Notes under the pieces: model-generated | What the model was told of the DNA's origin: nothing | The model's database searches: none | The model's input: the letters and a program-made list of their open reading frames with translations, nothing else | Position numbers and translations under genes: made by a program | Shown here: one piece after another, positions 7,123-14,557 of the stretch | Numbering within the stretch: the first letter of the stretch is position 1 | Layout: every line of letters starts with the position of its first letter | Source: an uncultured Collinsella sp. | GTDB taxonomy: Bacteria > Actinomycetota > Coriobacteriia > Coriobacteriales > Coriobacteriaceae | Direction: 5' to 3' | DNA: 38,350 nucleotides | NCBI GenBank assembly: GCA_900757285.1 | Contig: CAAENI010000240.1 | Span: 1 to 38,350 of the forward strand

Positions 7123-8049
7123 TTACAGCTTGGCGATGGCGTCGTCCACGTGCGAGACGTAGATGTCGTCGACCGCGGCGTTCTGTCCCAGACCCTGGAG
7201 CAGGCACGTCACTTCGAAGCCGGCGGCCACGAACTTCGCAGCCCAGCTGTCGGGGTCGGTCTCGTCTGCCATGTCGTTGTTCGCGTGGTCGCCCGCGACC
7301 ACCATGAACGGCGCGAGCACGGCCTTCTTGTACCCTGCGGCGCTCGCAGCGGCGATAACATCCTCGCAGGTCGGTTCAGCCTCGACGGTGCCGACGAAGA
7401 ACTGCGTCAAGCCCTCGTTCTTGAACACTTCCTGCATCTTGGCATAGTCGGCATTGGAATCGGCTTCGGTGCCGTGGCCCATGAGGCACAGCGCCGTCTT
7501 GCCGTCGTCGAAGGACGCCATGTTCTCCTTAATGGCTGCGGCCACCTTCTTGTAGTCGTCGTCGGAGGTGAGCAGCGGGTCGCCGAGCGAGATCTTGTCG
7601 AACTTGTCGGCGTACTTGTCGAGCTCGTCTTTCACGTCGGCGTATTCCAGGCCAGCCATGAGATGCGTCGGCTGCACGACGATTTCCTTCACGCCGTCTT
7701 CCACGCAGCGGTCAAGCGCCTCGGTCATGTTGTCGATCGTGATGCCGTCGCGCTTCTTCAGCTTGTCGATGATGATCTGCGCGGTGAAGGCGCGGCGGAT
7801 GTCGTAGTCCTGCCAGTACTTCTCGCGGATAGCGTCTTCGATGGCGCCGATGGTGATGTGGCGCGAGTCGTTGTAGCTCGTGCCGAAGCTCGTGACGAGA
7901 ATGACCGGCTTCACGGCCTTCTCCTTTTCGCTCGATTTCTCGGAACTCGCGGAGGTGCTGGAGCAGCCCGCGAGCGCGACTCCGGCGAGCGCGACGGCTC
8001 CGGTTGCTGCGGCGCCCATGAAGCCGCGGCGTGACATCTGGTCGGACAT
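7123..8049 (-). CDS. cbiK: Exported CbiK-like sirohydrochlorin cobaltochelatase (Tat lipoprotein)
   Basis: A 308-residue protein. Residues 6-10 (SRRGF) are a Tat motif, and LAGC with Cys29 is a lipobox, so it should be exported folded and lipid-anchored. The mature part is a class II chelatase of the CbiK type: start VILVTSFGTSYNDSR, then QPTHLMAGLEY (His129), MGHGT (His192) and VVAGDHANNDMAD (His255). His129 and His255 correspond to the metal-binding histidines of Salmonella CbiK. The family inserts cobalt (or iron) into sirohydrochlorin. Most CbiK enzymes are cytoplasmic; a periplasmic form is known in Desulfovibrio vulgaris. The start at 8049 is chosen because an AAAGGGA site precedes it and the export signal begins there. 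It is the first gene after the cobalamin riboswitch and heads the importer operon. Confidence 0.9.
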   Translation of the reverse strand: MSDQMSRRGFMGAAATGAVALAGVALAGCSSTSASSEKSSEKEKAVKPVILVTSFGTSYNDSRHITIGAIEDAIREKYWQDYDIRRAFTAQIIIDKLKKRDGITIDNMTEALDRCVEDGVKEIVVQPTHLMAGLEYADVKDELDKYADKFDKISLGDPLLTSDDDYKKVAAAIKENMASFDDGKTALCLMGHGTEADSNADYAKMQEVFKNEGLTQFFVGTVEAEPTCEDVIAAASAAGYKKAVLAPFMVVAGDHANNDMADETDPDSWAAKFVAAGFEVTCLLQGLGQNAAVDDIYVSHVDDAIAKL

Positions 8050-8109
8050 GGTTTTCCCTTTCCTCGGTTTGCCGGTCCCCCGGCGACAGTTGCTTATCGG
8101 CACAAGCGA

Positions 8110-8154
8110 AAGAAAAGCGCGCTCGTCCGCAAAGGGATAGCGCGCCTGTTTCTT
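8110..8154 (-). promoter_or_regulatory. Leader hairpin between riboswitch and cbiK
   Basis: AAGAAA-A-GCGCGCT pairs with AGCGCGC-CTG-TTTCTT, giving a two-part stem about 60 bases before the cbiK start. It lies between the riboswitch aptamer and the ribosome site, so it could belong to the expression platform. No T-tract follows it. Confidence 0.4.
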
Positions 8155-8199
8155 GCATTCGAAAGGGAAGCGCACTCCTCGGGGTTCACAAGGAGCTAA

Positions 8200-8350
8200 C
8201 GCCACGGCGATGCCGTGAGGAAAAGGCGAAGCAGTCTGGCTTGGGGCGCGAGGCGATTCGCCCGCGCGTCCTACACAGTAATGTCCCTTGCCCAGGATTC
8301 CCACCTGGTTCCCTCCGCAAGCCAGCGCGGACTGTGTGGGCGCCGCGCCG
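8200..8350 (-). ncRNA. Cobalamin (B12) riboswitch in the cbiK/importer leader
   Basis: On the minus strand the conserved core is readable: AGGGAACCAGGTGGGAATCC (8314 down to about 8295), matching the GGGAA...GGTG-nAAATCC core apart from G for A. Downstream are CTGGGC and an ACTGT box (8279-8275), then AAGCCAGACTGC (8242-8231), which corresponds to the closing GCCA...CTGC segment. A further stem, CACGGC-ATC-GCCGTG, lies at 8217-8203. Order and spacing fit the adenosylcobalamin-type aptamer. It should turn the exported-chelatase/importer operon down when B12 is plentiful. The outer limits are approximate, and the expression platform is not resolved. Confidence 0.85.
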
Positions 8351-8395
8351 GTCGTTTCCTTTTATTCGATTGTCATATGCTCGTTGCCGAAACTA

Positions 8396-8410
8396 CCACT
8401 ATGATAGTGG
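8396..8410. promoter_or_regulatory. Perfect palindrome in the divergent promoter region, candidate operator
   Basis: CCACTAT-G-ATAGTGG is a perfect 7+1+7 palindrome between the two divergent arms of the island, 46 bases before the riboswitch (minus direction) and 150 bases before cbiF (plus direction). An AT-rich stretch (8360-8405), unusual in this GC-rich island, surrounds it and contains TATGAT (8400-8405). No convincing -35 was found. A protein regulator acting on one or both arms is plausible but unproven. Confidence 0.45.
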
Positions 8411-8560
8411 GCGTTTGTGGGCGTGTCAAAGCCAGGGCGGGCGGCATTGCGCCTCCTGCCTACGTATTTGCGCCGATTGCCGCTGCGGGCGCCGTGTCTT
8501 GCCCGCTGTGCGAAGGGCGGCGTAAACGGTTGCGATGAGAAACGGGAAGGGAAGGCTCGG
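8411..8560 (+). other. Leader upstream of the cbi operon, no riboswitch seen
   Basis: About 150 bases of GC-rich sequence before cbiF. No B12 core (GGTG...ATCC with an ACTGT box) can be read on the plus strand, and no open frame of note lies here. The ribosome site GGGAAGGGAAGG (8544-8555) precedes the cbiF ATG. Together with the riboswitch and palindrome features this accounts for the 511-base gap between cbiK and cbiF. Confidence 0.5.
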
Positions 8561-9352
8561 ATGATTCATATCGTTGGCGCAGGTTCGGGCGCCGCCGACC
8601 TTATCACGCTGCGCGGGGCGCGTCTTCTGCGCGCGGCCGACGTGGTCGTTTGGGCGGGGAGCCTTGTGAACCCCGAGCTGCTCGCCGAGTGCAAGGAATC
8701 CTGCGTCGTCTACGACAGCGCGCACATGACCTTGGAGGAAGTGCTCGACGTGATGTGCGCGGCGGATGCGCGGGGCGAGGAAGTGGTGCGCCTGCACACG
8801 GGCGACCCGTGCCTGTACGGCGCCATCCAGGAGCAGATGGACGCGCTCGACGCGCGCGGCGTGGACTACGAGGTGGTGCCCGGCGTGTCGAGCTTTTGCG
8901 GTGCCGCGGCGGCGCTTCGCCAGGAATACACGCTGCCGGGAATCAGCCAGTCGGTCGTGATCACGCGGCTTTCCGGGCGCACCCCCATGCCCGCGGGCGA
9001 GGGCATGCGCACCATGGCGGAAAGCGGCTCGACTATGGTCATCTTCCTGAGCTCGGGTATGCTCGCCGAGCTTTCCGCCGAGCTTTTGGCCGCGGGCCGC
9101 AGCTCCGACGAGCCGGCGGCGCTCGTGTACAAGGCGACCTGGCCTGAGGAGCGCGTGGTGCGATGCACAGTGGGCACGCTCGCCGATGCGGGCGCGCGAG
9201 AGGGCATCGACCGCACGGCGCTCGTGGTGGTGGGCCGCGTGCTCGGAGCTCGCGGCGGGCTTGCGCACAACGGCGCGCAAGCGGAGTCGTACGAGCGCAG
9301 CAAGCTTTACGACCCTTCGTTTGCCACAGGGTATCGGAAGGCGAGCAGCTAG
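8561..9352 (+). CDS. cbiF: Cobalt-precorrin-4 C11-methyltransferase
   Basis: A 263-residue tetrapyrrole methylase of the CbiF/CobM group, which methylates carbon 11 of cobalt-precorrin-4 with S-adenosylmethionine in the cytoplasm. Visible marks are the N-terminal MIHIVGAGSGAADLITLRG loop, VVWAGSLVNPELL (typical of CbiF/CobM), LHTGDPCLYGAIQEQM and VVPGVSSFCGAAA, the SAM-binding segments, and YKATWPEER near the C-terminus. Length is normal for the family. The ATG at 8561 is chosen because a GGGAAGGGAAGG site lies just upstream; the frame before it is non-coding leader. It is the first gene of the 17-gene plus-strand operon and ends 1 base before the cbiD start. Confidence 0.95.
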   Translation: MIHIVGAGSGAADLITLRGARLLRAADVVVWAGSLVNPELLAECKESCVVYDSAHMTLEEVLDVMCAADARGEEVVRLHTGDPCLYGAIQEQMDALDARGVDYEVVPGVSSFCGAAAALRQEYTLPGISQSVVITRLSGRTPMPAGEGMRTMAESGSTMVIFLSSGMLAELSAELLAAGRSSDEPAALVYKATWPEERVVRCTVGTLADAGAREGIDRTALVVVGRVLGARGGLAHNGAQAESYERSKLYDPSFATGYRKASS

Positions 9353-9353
9353 C

Positions 9354-10538
9354 GTGGCCTTCGAGCACTACATATATACCGGGACGACCCGCCTGCGCTG
9401 CGGCTACACCACGGGGAGCTGCGCCGCGCTCGCGGCGAAGGCGGCCTGCGAGATGCTCTTGTCACGAAAGCCCGTCGGCCGCGTGTCGATCGTCACCCCC
9501 GGCGGGCTGCCCGTCGAGGCGAACGTGGTCGACGCATGTATCGGCGAGGGGTGCGCCCAGTGCGCCGTGCGAAAGGACGCAGGCGACGATGCCGATGTGA
9601 CCGACGGCGTGCTCGTGTACGCGCGCGTGGAACATGCGGGGTCGGGCACGGGTGCTGCGGGCAGCAAGGGCGTGCCCGCGCGCGAATCGGAAGTTTCCGT
9701 CGATGGCGGCGTGGGCGTGGGGCGCGTGACGTTGCCCGGGCTCGAGCAGCCGGTGGGGGCGGCCGCCATCAACGCGACGCCGCGCGCGATGATCACTTCG
9801 GCGGTGCGCGAGGTGTGCGCCGCGCACGGCTTTTCTGGAAATATCGCTGTGACGATTTCGGTACCCGAGGGTGTTGCCCTTGCCGAAAAGACCTTCAACC
9901 CGCACCTGGGGATAGAGGACGGCATCTCCATCCTGGGCACGACGGGCATCGTCGAGCCGCGCAGCCTCGCTGCCTTGCGCGACAGCATCGAGCTCGAGAT
10001 CCGGCAGCATGCGGCTATGGGGCGGCGCGGAGTCGTGCTCACGCCCGGCAACTACGGCGCACAGTTCATCTCGGGGCATTTCCACCTAAACGGTGCGCCG
10101 GTGGTCTTCATCTCCAACTTCGTGGGCGATGCGATTGATTGCTGCGTTCGCGAGGGATTTACCAATGTCCTTCTTGTGGGACACATCGGCAAGCTGGTGA
10201 AGGTCGCGGGCGGCATCATGGACACCCATTCGCGTACCGCCGACTGCCGCGCGGAGATTCTGGCCGCCCACGCGGCCTTGGCCGGCGCGGGCACGAAGAC
10301 CGTGCGCGAGATCATGTCGTCGGTCACGACCACGGCGGCGCTCGAGGTAATCGAGGCCGCCGGCGTGGGGGACGCTGCGCGCGCCTCGCTCGCTGCGGCA
10401 ATCGATGACAGGTTGCGCCGCCGCGCGGCGGGCGCATGCGACATCGCCGCGGTCGTGTTCGACGCCGAGCGCCGAGAGCTTTTCCGCACGTCGGGCGCCG
10501 ATGCAGTTATCGGGGAATTGGGGGCTACGTATGAGTAA
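9354..10538 (+). CDS. cbiD: Cobalt-precorrin-5B C1-methyltransferase
   Basis: A 394-residue CbiD, the enzyme that methylates carbon 1 and is specific to the cobalt-early pathway. The N-terminus has the family motif LRCGYTTGSCAALAAKAA; later come VGAAAINATPRAMI, TLNPHLGIEDGISILGTTG-like sequence (here TFNPHLGIEDGISILGTTG) and LVGHIGKLVKVAGGIMDTHS. The start is GTG at 9354, 1 base after the cbiF stop and preceded by GGAAGGCGAG; no better ATG exists before the conserved motif. A glycine/alanine-rich insert occurs around residues 95-115. The gene overlaps the cbiL start by 8 bases. Its presence is the clearest sign of the anaerobic route. Confidence 0.95.
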   Translation: MAFEHYIYTGTTRLRCGYTTGSCAALAAKAACEMLLSRKPVGRVSIVTPGGLPVEANVVDACIGEGCAQCAVRKDAGDDADVTDGVLVYARVEHAGSGTGAAGSKGVPARESEVSVDGGVGVGRVTLPGLEQPVGAAAINATPRAMITSAVREVCAAHGFSGNIAVTISVPEGVALAEKTFNPHLGIEDGISILGTTGIVEPRSLAALRDSIELEIRQHAAMGRRGVVLTPGNYGAQFISGHFHLNGAPVVFISNFVGDAIDCCVREGFTNVLLVGHIGKLVKVAGGIMDTHSRTADCRAEILAAHAALAGAGTKTVREIMSSVTTTAALEVIEAAGVGDAARASLAAAIDDRLRRRAAGACDIAAVVFDAERRELFRTSGADAVIGELGATYE

Positions 10539-11220
10539 AGGCGTGCTGTACGGGGTGGGCACGGGGCCTGGCGACCCCGAGCTGCTCACGATCAAGGCCG
10601 TCCGCACAATCGAATCGTGTCCGGTCATCGCCGCACCGCAGACGGCGGACGGGGCCATGGTCGCGCTCGACATCGTGCGCGGCGCCGTCGACCTTACAGG
10701 CAAGACGGTGATCCCCGTGCGATTCTCGATGACGCGCGACGTCGAGCGCCGCGCGGCCGAGCATGCCTCGCTTGTTCGCGAGCTTGTCGCGCACCTGGAT
10801 GCGGTCCGCGACGTCGCGCTGCTGAACCTGGGGGACCCGAGCATCTACGCCACCTTCCAGCGCATAGCGCCCGACGTTCGCGCCTGCGGGTTCGAGGCGC
10901 GCGCCATTCCCGGCGTGCCGAGCTTCTGCGCGGTCGCCGCAGCGCTCGAGCGCGACCTCACGCCCGAGATGTCGTCGCCTCTGCACATCGTGCCCGGCGG
11001 CTACGACGACGTGCGCCGCGCAATCGGCTGGCCGGGGACGAAGGTGGTCATGAAGGCGCGCCGCTCGCTTGCGGACACGAAGCGCATCCTTCGCGAGGAG
11101 GGCGCCTTCGACGGTGCCGAGCTCGTAGAGGACTGTGGGCTTCCGGGCGAGCGCGTGTACCGCTCGCTCGACGATGTGCCCGATCGGGGCAGCTACTTCT
11201 CGACGATGGTGGTGCGCTAG
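10531..11220 (+). CDS. cbiL: Cobalt-precorrin-2 C20-methyltransferase
   Basis: A 229-residue tetrapyrrole methylase of the CbiL/CobI group, acting on cobalt-precorrin-2 (cobalt-factor II) at carbon 20. It opens with the family signature GVGTGPGDPELLTIKAVRTI, followed by NLGDPSIYATFQRI and AIPGVPSFCAVAAAL, the SAM-site segments, and IVPGGYDD near residue 150. This is the first committed methylation after cobalt insertion, so its substrate must be supplied by a cobaltochelatase. The ATG overlaps the cbiD end by 8 bases. The stop TAG is followed at once by the cbiG ATG. Confidence 0.95.
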   Translation: MSKGVLYGVGTGPGDPELLTIKAVRTIESCPVIAAPQTADGAMVALDIVRGAVDLTGKTVIPVRFSMTRDVERRAAEHASLVRELVAHLDAVRDVALLNLGDPSIYATFQRIAPDVRACGFEARAIPGVPSFCAVAAALERDLTPEMSSPLHIVPGGYDDVRRAIGWPGTKVVMKARRSLADTKRILREEGAFDGAELVEDCGLPGERVYRSLDDVPDRGSYFSTMVVR

Positions 11221-12354
11221 ATGAGGGTTTCCTGCATAGCGTTCACTGAGAGGGGATATGCGTTGGCGGAGCGCACCGCACGCGCGCTTTCCGATTGCGC
11301 GCAGACAGGTGAAGATGACCCTGGCTGGGACGTTTCCGTTTCGCGCGGGTTCGGCGAGTGGAAGGCCGACCTGCGCGCATGGACGGCGCTCGCGTGGGAA
11401 GCGTCGGACGCGCTTCTGTTCGTGGGCGCGGCGGGCATCGCCGTGCGGGCGATCGCGCCGCATGTCGCCTCGAAGGCAAGCGATTCCGCGGTTGTGGCGA
11501 TCGACGAGGCGGGGCGCTTTGCCGTCCCGCTTTTGTCGGGGCATTTGGGCGGTGCGAACGAGCTTGCGCAAACTGTGGCACGCGCGGCAGGGGCCATCCC
11601 CGTCATCACCACGGCGACCGACGTCCGCGGCGTGTGGGCGGTGGATACGTGGGCTCGCTGTGCGGGGCTCGCCGTTTCGAATCCCGAGGCCATCAAGCGA
11701 GTGTCGGCGCGGCTGCTTTCGGGCGGGCGCGTGGCGCTCTATTCCGACATGCCGATTTCGGGACAGCTGCCTGAGGGGGTTGACATTGCGTCCGACCGCG
11801 CTCGGGCCGATATTGTCGTGTCGCCGTTCGCTGGCGCGAATGCAGGTGCGTCCGTTCGCGCGGCGGAGACAACGGGCGAGGTCGTGCCCGCCGGTGAGAC
11901 GGGGAAGCCGGCGGGCGTGCGGGCGCAGACGTCTGCGCGCGAGCCGCTTCGCCTTGTCGTGCCCTGCATCGTTGCGGGCATAGGGTGCCGTCGCGGTGCG
12001 TGCGCCGAAGCGATCGGGGAGACGTTTCTTCTCGCGTGCGGGCAGGCGGGTATCTCGCCTTCGGCCGTGCGCGAAGCGGCGACGATCGACGTGAAGGCGC
12101 ACGAGGAAGGTCTGCTCGCCTTCTGTCGCGCGCGCAATATCCCGCTTGTGACGTATTCCGCAGAGGAGTTGTCGCAGGTCGAAGGCAGCGTTTCGCCATC
12201 TGATTTCGTGCGCGCGACGGTGGGGGTCGACAACGTGTGCGAGCGCGCGGCGCTCGCGGACGGGGGCAAACTTATCTTCCCGAAGCTCGCTCACGGCGGC
12301 GTGACCGTCGCGTTTTCCAAGGTAACTATCGAACTTTCGTTTAAGGAGCGGTGA
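11221..12354 (+). CDS. cbiG: Cobalt-precorrin-5A hydrolase
   Basis: A 377-residue CbiG, which opens the delta-lactone ring of cobalt-precorrin-5A and releases acetaldehyde, a step found only in the anaerobic route. The N-terminal part shows ALLFVGAAGIAVRAIAPHV-type sequence, then VVAIDEAGRFAVPLLSGHLGGAN, the strongest family mark, then TTATDVRGVWAVD. The C-terminal domain (about 240-375) begins CIVAGIGCRRGAC and includes VKAHEEGLLAF and GGKLIFPK-like sequence. A low-complexity Ala/Gly/Thr insert (about 202-238) separates the domains. The gene starts directly after the cbiL stop and overlaps cbiH by 1 base. Confidence 0.93.
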   Translation: MRVSCIAFTERGYALAERTARALSDCAQTGEDDPGWDVSVSRGFGEWKADLRAWTALAWEASDALLFVGAAGIAVRAIAPHVASKASDSAVVAIDEAGRFAVPLLSGHLGGANELAQTVARAAGAIPVITTATDVRGVWAVDTWARCAGLAVSNPEAIKRVSARLLSGGRVALYSDMPISGQLPEGVDIASDRARADIVVSPFAGANAGASVRAAETTGEVVPAGETGKPAGVRAQTSAREPLRLVVPCIVAGIGCRRGACAEAIGETFLLACGQAGISPSAVREAATIDVKAHEEGLLAFCRARNIPLVTYSAEELSQVEGSVSPSDFVRATVGVDNVCERAALADGGKLIFPKLAHGGVTVAFSKVTIELSFKER

Positions 12355-13097
12355 TGGGAAAGCTCTTCGTGGTGGGGATCGGTCCGGGCGGCCCCGACGG
12401 CATGACGATTGCGGCTCGGCGCGCGCTCGAGGCGGCCGACATCGTTGTGGGGTACACGAAATACGTGGAGCTCGCGCTCGCCGCCGTGCCCGACGCGGCG
12501 CATCTCGCGACGCCGATGATGCACGAGGTCGAACGGTGCCGCCTGGCGCTTTCGCGCGCGCAGAGCGGAGAAGCCGTGGCGCTCGTGTGCAGCGGTGACG
12601 CGGGCGTGTACGGCATGGCGAGCCCCGTGCTGGAGCTTGCGGAGGACTACCCCGATGTAGACGTGGAAGTTATCGCCGGGGCCACCGCGGCTCAGAGCGG
12701 GTCGGCGGTGCTCGGCGCCCCGCTTGCCCACGACTTCGCGGTCGTGTCGCTCTCCGACCTGCTTACGCCGTGGGAGGTCATCGAGCGCAGGCTCGCCGCC
12801 GTGGCGAGCGCCGACTTCTGCATCTGTTTGTACAACCCGCGCAGCAGAAAGCGCGCCGACAGGCTCTCGCGCGCGGCGAAGATTATGCTCGAATGGAAGG
12901 CCCCCAACACGCTCTGCGGCTGGGTACGCAACATCGGGCGCGAGGGGCAGCAGTCGGGCATGTGCAAGCTCTCCGAGCTGGGGGAGTTCGACGCCGACAT
13001 GTTCACCACCGTGTTCGTCGGCAACGCGGACACGAAGCGCGTAGGCGGCCGTATGGTCACGCCGCGCGGGTATCGGGAGATTCCATGCGAAAGGTAA
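12354..13097 (+). CDS. cbiH: Cobalt-precorrin-3 C17-methyltransferase
   Basis: A 247-residue tetrapyrrole methylase of the CbiH/CobJ group, which methylates carbon 17 with ring contraction. It starts LFVVGIGPGGPDGMTIAARRAL and has VGYTKYVELA, the CbiH/CobJ mark, then LVCSGDAGVYGMASPVLEL, VIAGATAAQSGSAVLGAPL and FCICLYNPRSRKR. No extra iron-sulfur or CbiG domain is fused. ATG at 12354 is preferred over GTG at 12351 because the AAGGAG site (12343-12348) is 5 bases upstream. It overlaps the cbiG stop by 1 base and the cbiET start by 13 bases. Confidence 0.95.
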   Translation: MGKLFVVGIGPGGPDGMTIAARRALEAADIVVGYTKYVELALAAVPDAAHLATPMMHEVERCRLALSRAQSGEAVALVCSGDAGVYGMASPVLELAEDYPDVDVEVIAGATAAQSGSAVLGAPLAHDFAVVSLSDLLTPWEVIERRLAAVASADFCICLYNPRSRKRADRLSRAAKIMLEWKAPNTLCGWVRNIGREGQQSGMCKLSELGEFDADMFTTVFVGNADTKRVGGRMVTPRGYREIPCER

Positions 13098-14557
13098 CGA
13101 TCATCGGGGCGGGGCCCGGAAACCCCGACTTGCTCTCGCGCGCGGCGCTCGACGCGATCGACATCGCCGACGTGGTCATCGGCGCTCATCGCGCGCTTGT
13201 CAGCATCGACGTGCCGCCCGACGTGGTGAGATGCGAGCTCGTGAAGACGGCGGACATCGTCGCCGCGCTCACCGATGCGGCGTCGTGGCAGCGCGCCGTG
13301 GTCGTGATGACGGGCGATGTGGGGCTGTTCAGCGGCGCGCGCCGCCTGGTGGAGGCGCTCTCCGGCGACGCGCAGGTGGACGTGCACGTCATTCCCGGCA
13401 TAAGCTCAGCGTCGTATCTCGCCGCGCGCCTCGCGCGTCCATGGCAGGATTGGCGCTTCGCGAGCGCTCACGGCGTGGCGTGCGACATCGTGGCCGAGGC
13501 CGAGCGCGCAGGTGAGCTCTTCCTCGCCACGTCGGGCGGGGAAGACCCCTCGCGGCTTTCGGGCGAGCTTGTGCAGGCGGGCTTCGGGGACGCGCGCGTG
13601 ACGGTGGCCGAGCGCCTGTCGTACCCCGACGAGCGCATCACCTGCGCGACCGCAAGTGAAATCGCAGGTCAGACGTTCGACGACTTGAACGTGATGCTTA
13701 TCGAGTTCGCAGGCTGCGCCGGGTCGCCTGCGGGCTCTAGCGCAGCCTCCGAGGCGCCGGCCGGCGCGTCTGCGCCCGCGGCTGCTTCTTTCGCGGCGGA
13801 CTCTGCGGGCGCATCCCGCGCCGCGAGCTCCCGCTGGCCGTACGCTTCCTCGGGCATTCCCGACGAGCTCTTCATCCGCGGCGACGTTCCCATGACCAAG
13901 CAGGAGGTGCGCGCCGTCGCGCTCGCGAAGCTGCGCCTTACCGCGACCGACACCGTGTGGGATGTCGGCGCCGGCACGGGGAGCGTGTCGATCGAGGCGG
14001 CGCTCGTCGCGCGAGCGGGGTCGGTATGGGCGGTCGAGCGCAACGCGGCCGGCGTGCGGCTCATCCGAGAGAACGCGGATGCATTCGGGTGCGGCAACGT
14101 GCATGCGGTCCCCGGTGTCGCCCCCGAAGCGCTCGCGAAACTGCCCGTCCCCGACGCCGTGTTCGTCGGCGGGAGCGCGGGCGAGCTTCCCTCCATCGTG
14201 GAGGCGGCGCTCGAGAAGAACTCGCAGGTTCGCCTGTGCGTGCCATGCGTCACCGTTGAGACGCTCACCGAGGCGTGCGCGCTTCTCTCAGGTTCGCGCT
14301 TTAAGGGGTTCGAGGCGTGCCAGGTGTCGGCCGCCCGCGCCGAGACTGTAGGCTCGCACCATCTTATGAAGGCGCAAAACCCCGTGTTCCTCGTCAGCGC
14401 GCGTGGTGCGGGCGCGGATGCCGAGGAGCTTGCCGAAGTCGGGACGCTTGCTGAGTCGCCTTTCGGGGAGGACCCCTCTACCGAGGGGAAACCATCCGTT
14501 GAGGTGGTCTCGCTTGCTAACTGCAACGCCGCAGGTGGGGAAGGCGGTGCCCGGTGA
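13085..14557 (+). CDS. cbiET: Fused CbiE-CbiT: precorrin-6B C5,15-methyltransferase/C12-decarboxylase (CobL-like)
   Basis: A 490-residue fusion. Residues 1 to about 215 are CbiE (start VTIIGAGPGNPDLLSRAALDAI, then VVVMTGDVGLFSGARRLVE and VIPGISSASYLAARLARPW). About 217-262 is an Ala/Ser/Gly/Pro-rich linker. About 262-455 is CbiT, a Rossmann-type SAM methyltransferase (GIPDELFIRGDVPMTKQEVRA, quoted in part; DVGAGTGSVSIEAA; VFVGGSAGELPSIVEAAL). The protein methylates carbons 5 and 15 and decarboxylates the C12 acetate. Fusion of the two is common in actinobacteria (CobL). A further acidic, low-complexity tail of about 35 residues follows. It overlaps cbiH by 13 bases and cbiA by 4. Confidence 0.93.
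   Translation: MRKVTIIGAGPGNPDLLSRAALDAIDIADVVIGAHRALVSIDVPPDVVRCELVKTADIVAALTDAASWQRAVVVMTGDVGLFSGARRLVEALSGDAQVDVHVIPGISSASYLAARLARPWQDWRFASAHGVACDIVAEAERAGELFLATSGGEDPSRLSGELVQAGFGDARVTVAERLSYPDERITCATASEIAGQTFDDLNVMLIEFAGCAGSPAGSSAASEAPAGASAPAAASFAADSAGASRAASSRWPYASSGIPDELFIRGDVPMTKQEVRAVALAKLRLTATDTVWDVGAGTGSVSIEAALVARAGSVWAVERNAAGVRLIRENADAFGCGNVHAVPGVAPEALAKLPVPDAVFVGGSAGELPSIVEAALEKNSQVRLCVPCVTVETLTEACALLSGSRFKGFEACQVSAARAETVGSHHLMKAQNPVFLVSARGAGADAEELAEVGTLAESPFGEDPSTEGKPSVEVVSLANCNAAGGEGGAR

Noticed and set aside
8411..8560. Second cobalamin riboswitch before cbiF
   Set aside because: No GGTG...ATCC core or ACTGT box in the right order on the plus strand; only GC-rich sequence.
10525..12294. 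Long open frame of 589 codons on the minus strand
   Set aside because: It lies opposite cbiL and cbiG, which match known families along their length; long antisense frames are expected in GC-rich DNA with GCG/CGC-type codons.
13730..13870. Frameshift or insertion in cbiET because of the Ala/Ser-rich segment
   Set aside because: The frame stays open and both domains are intact; it reads as a flexible linker between CbiE and CbiT.
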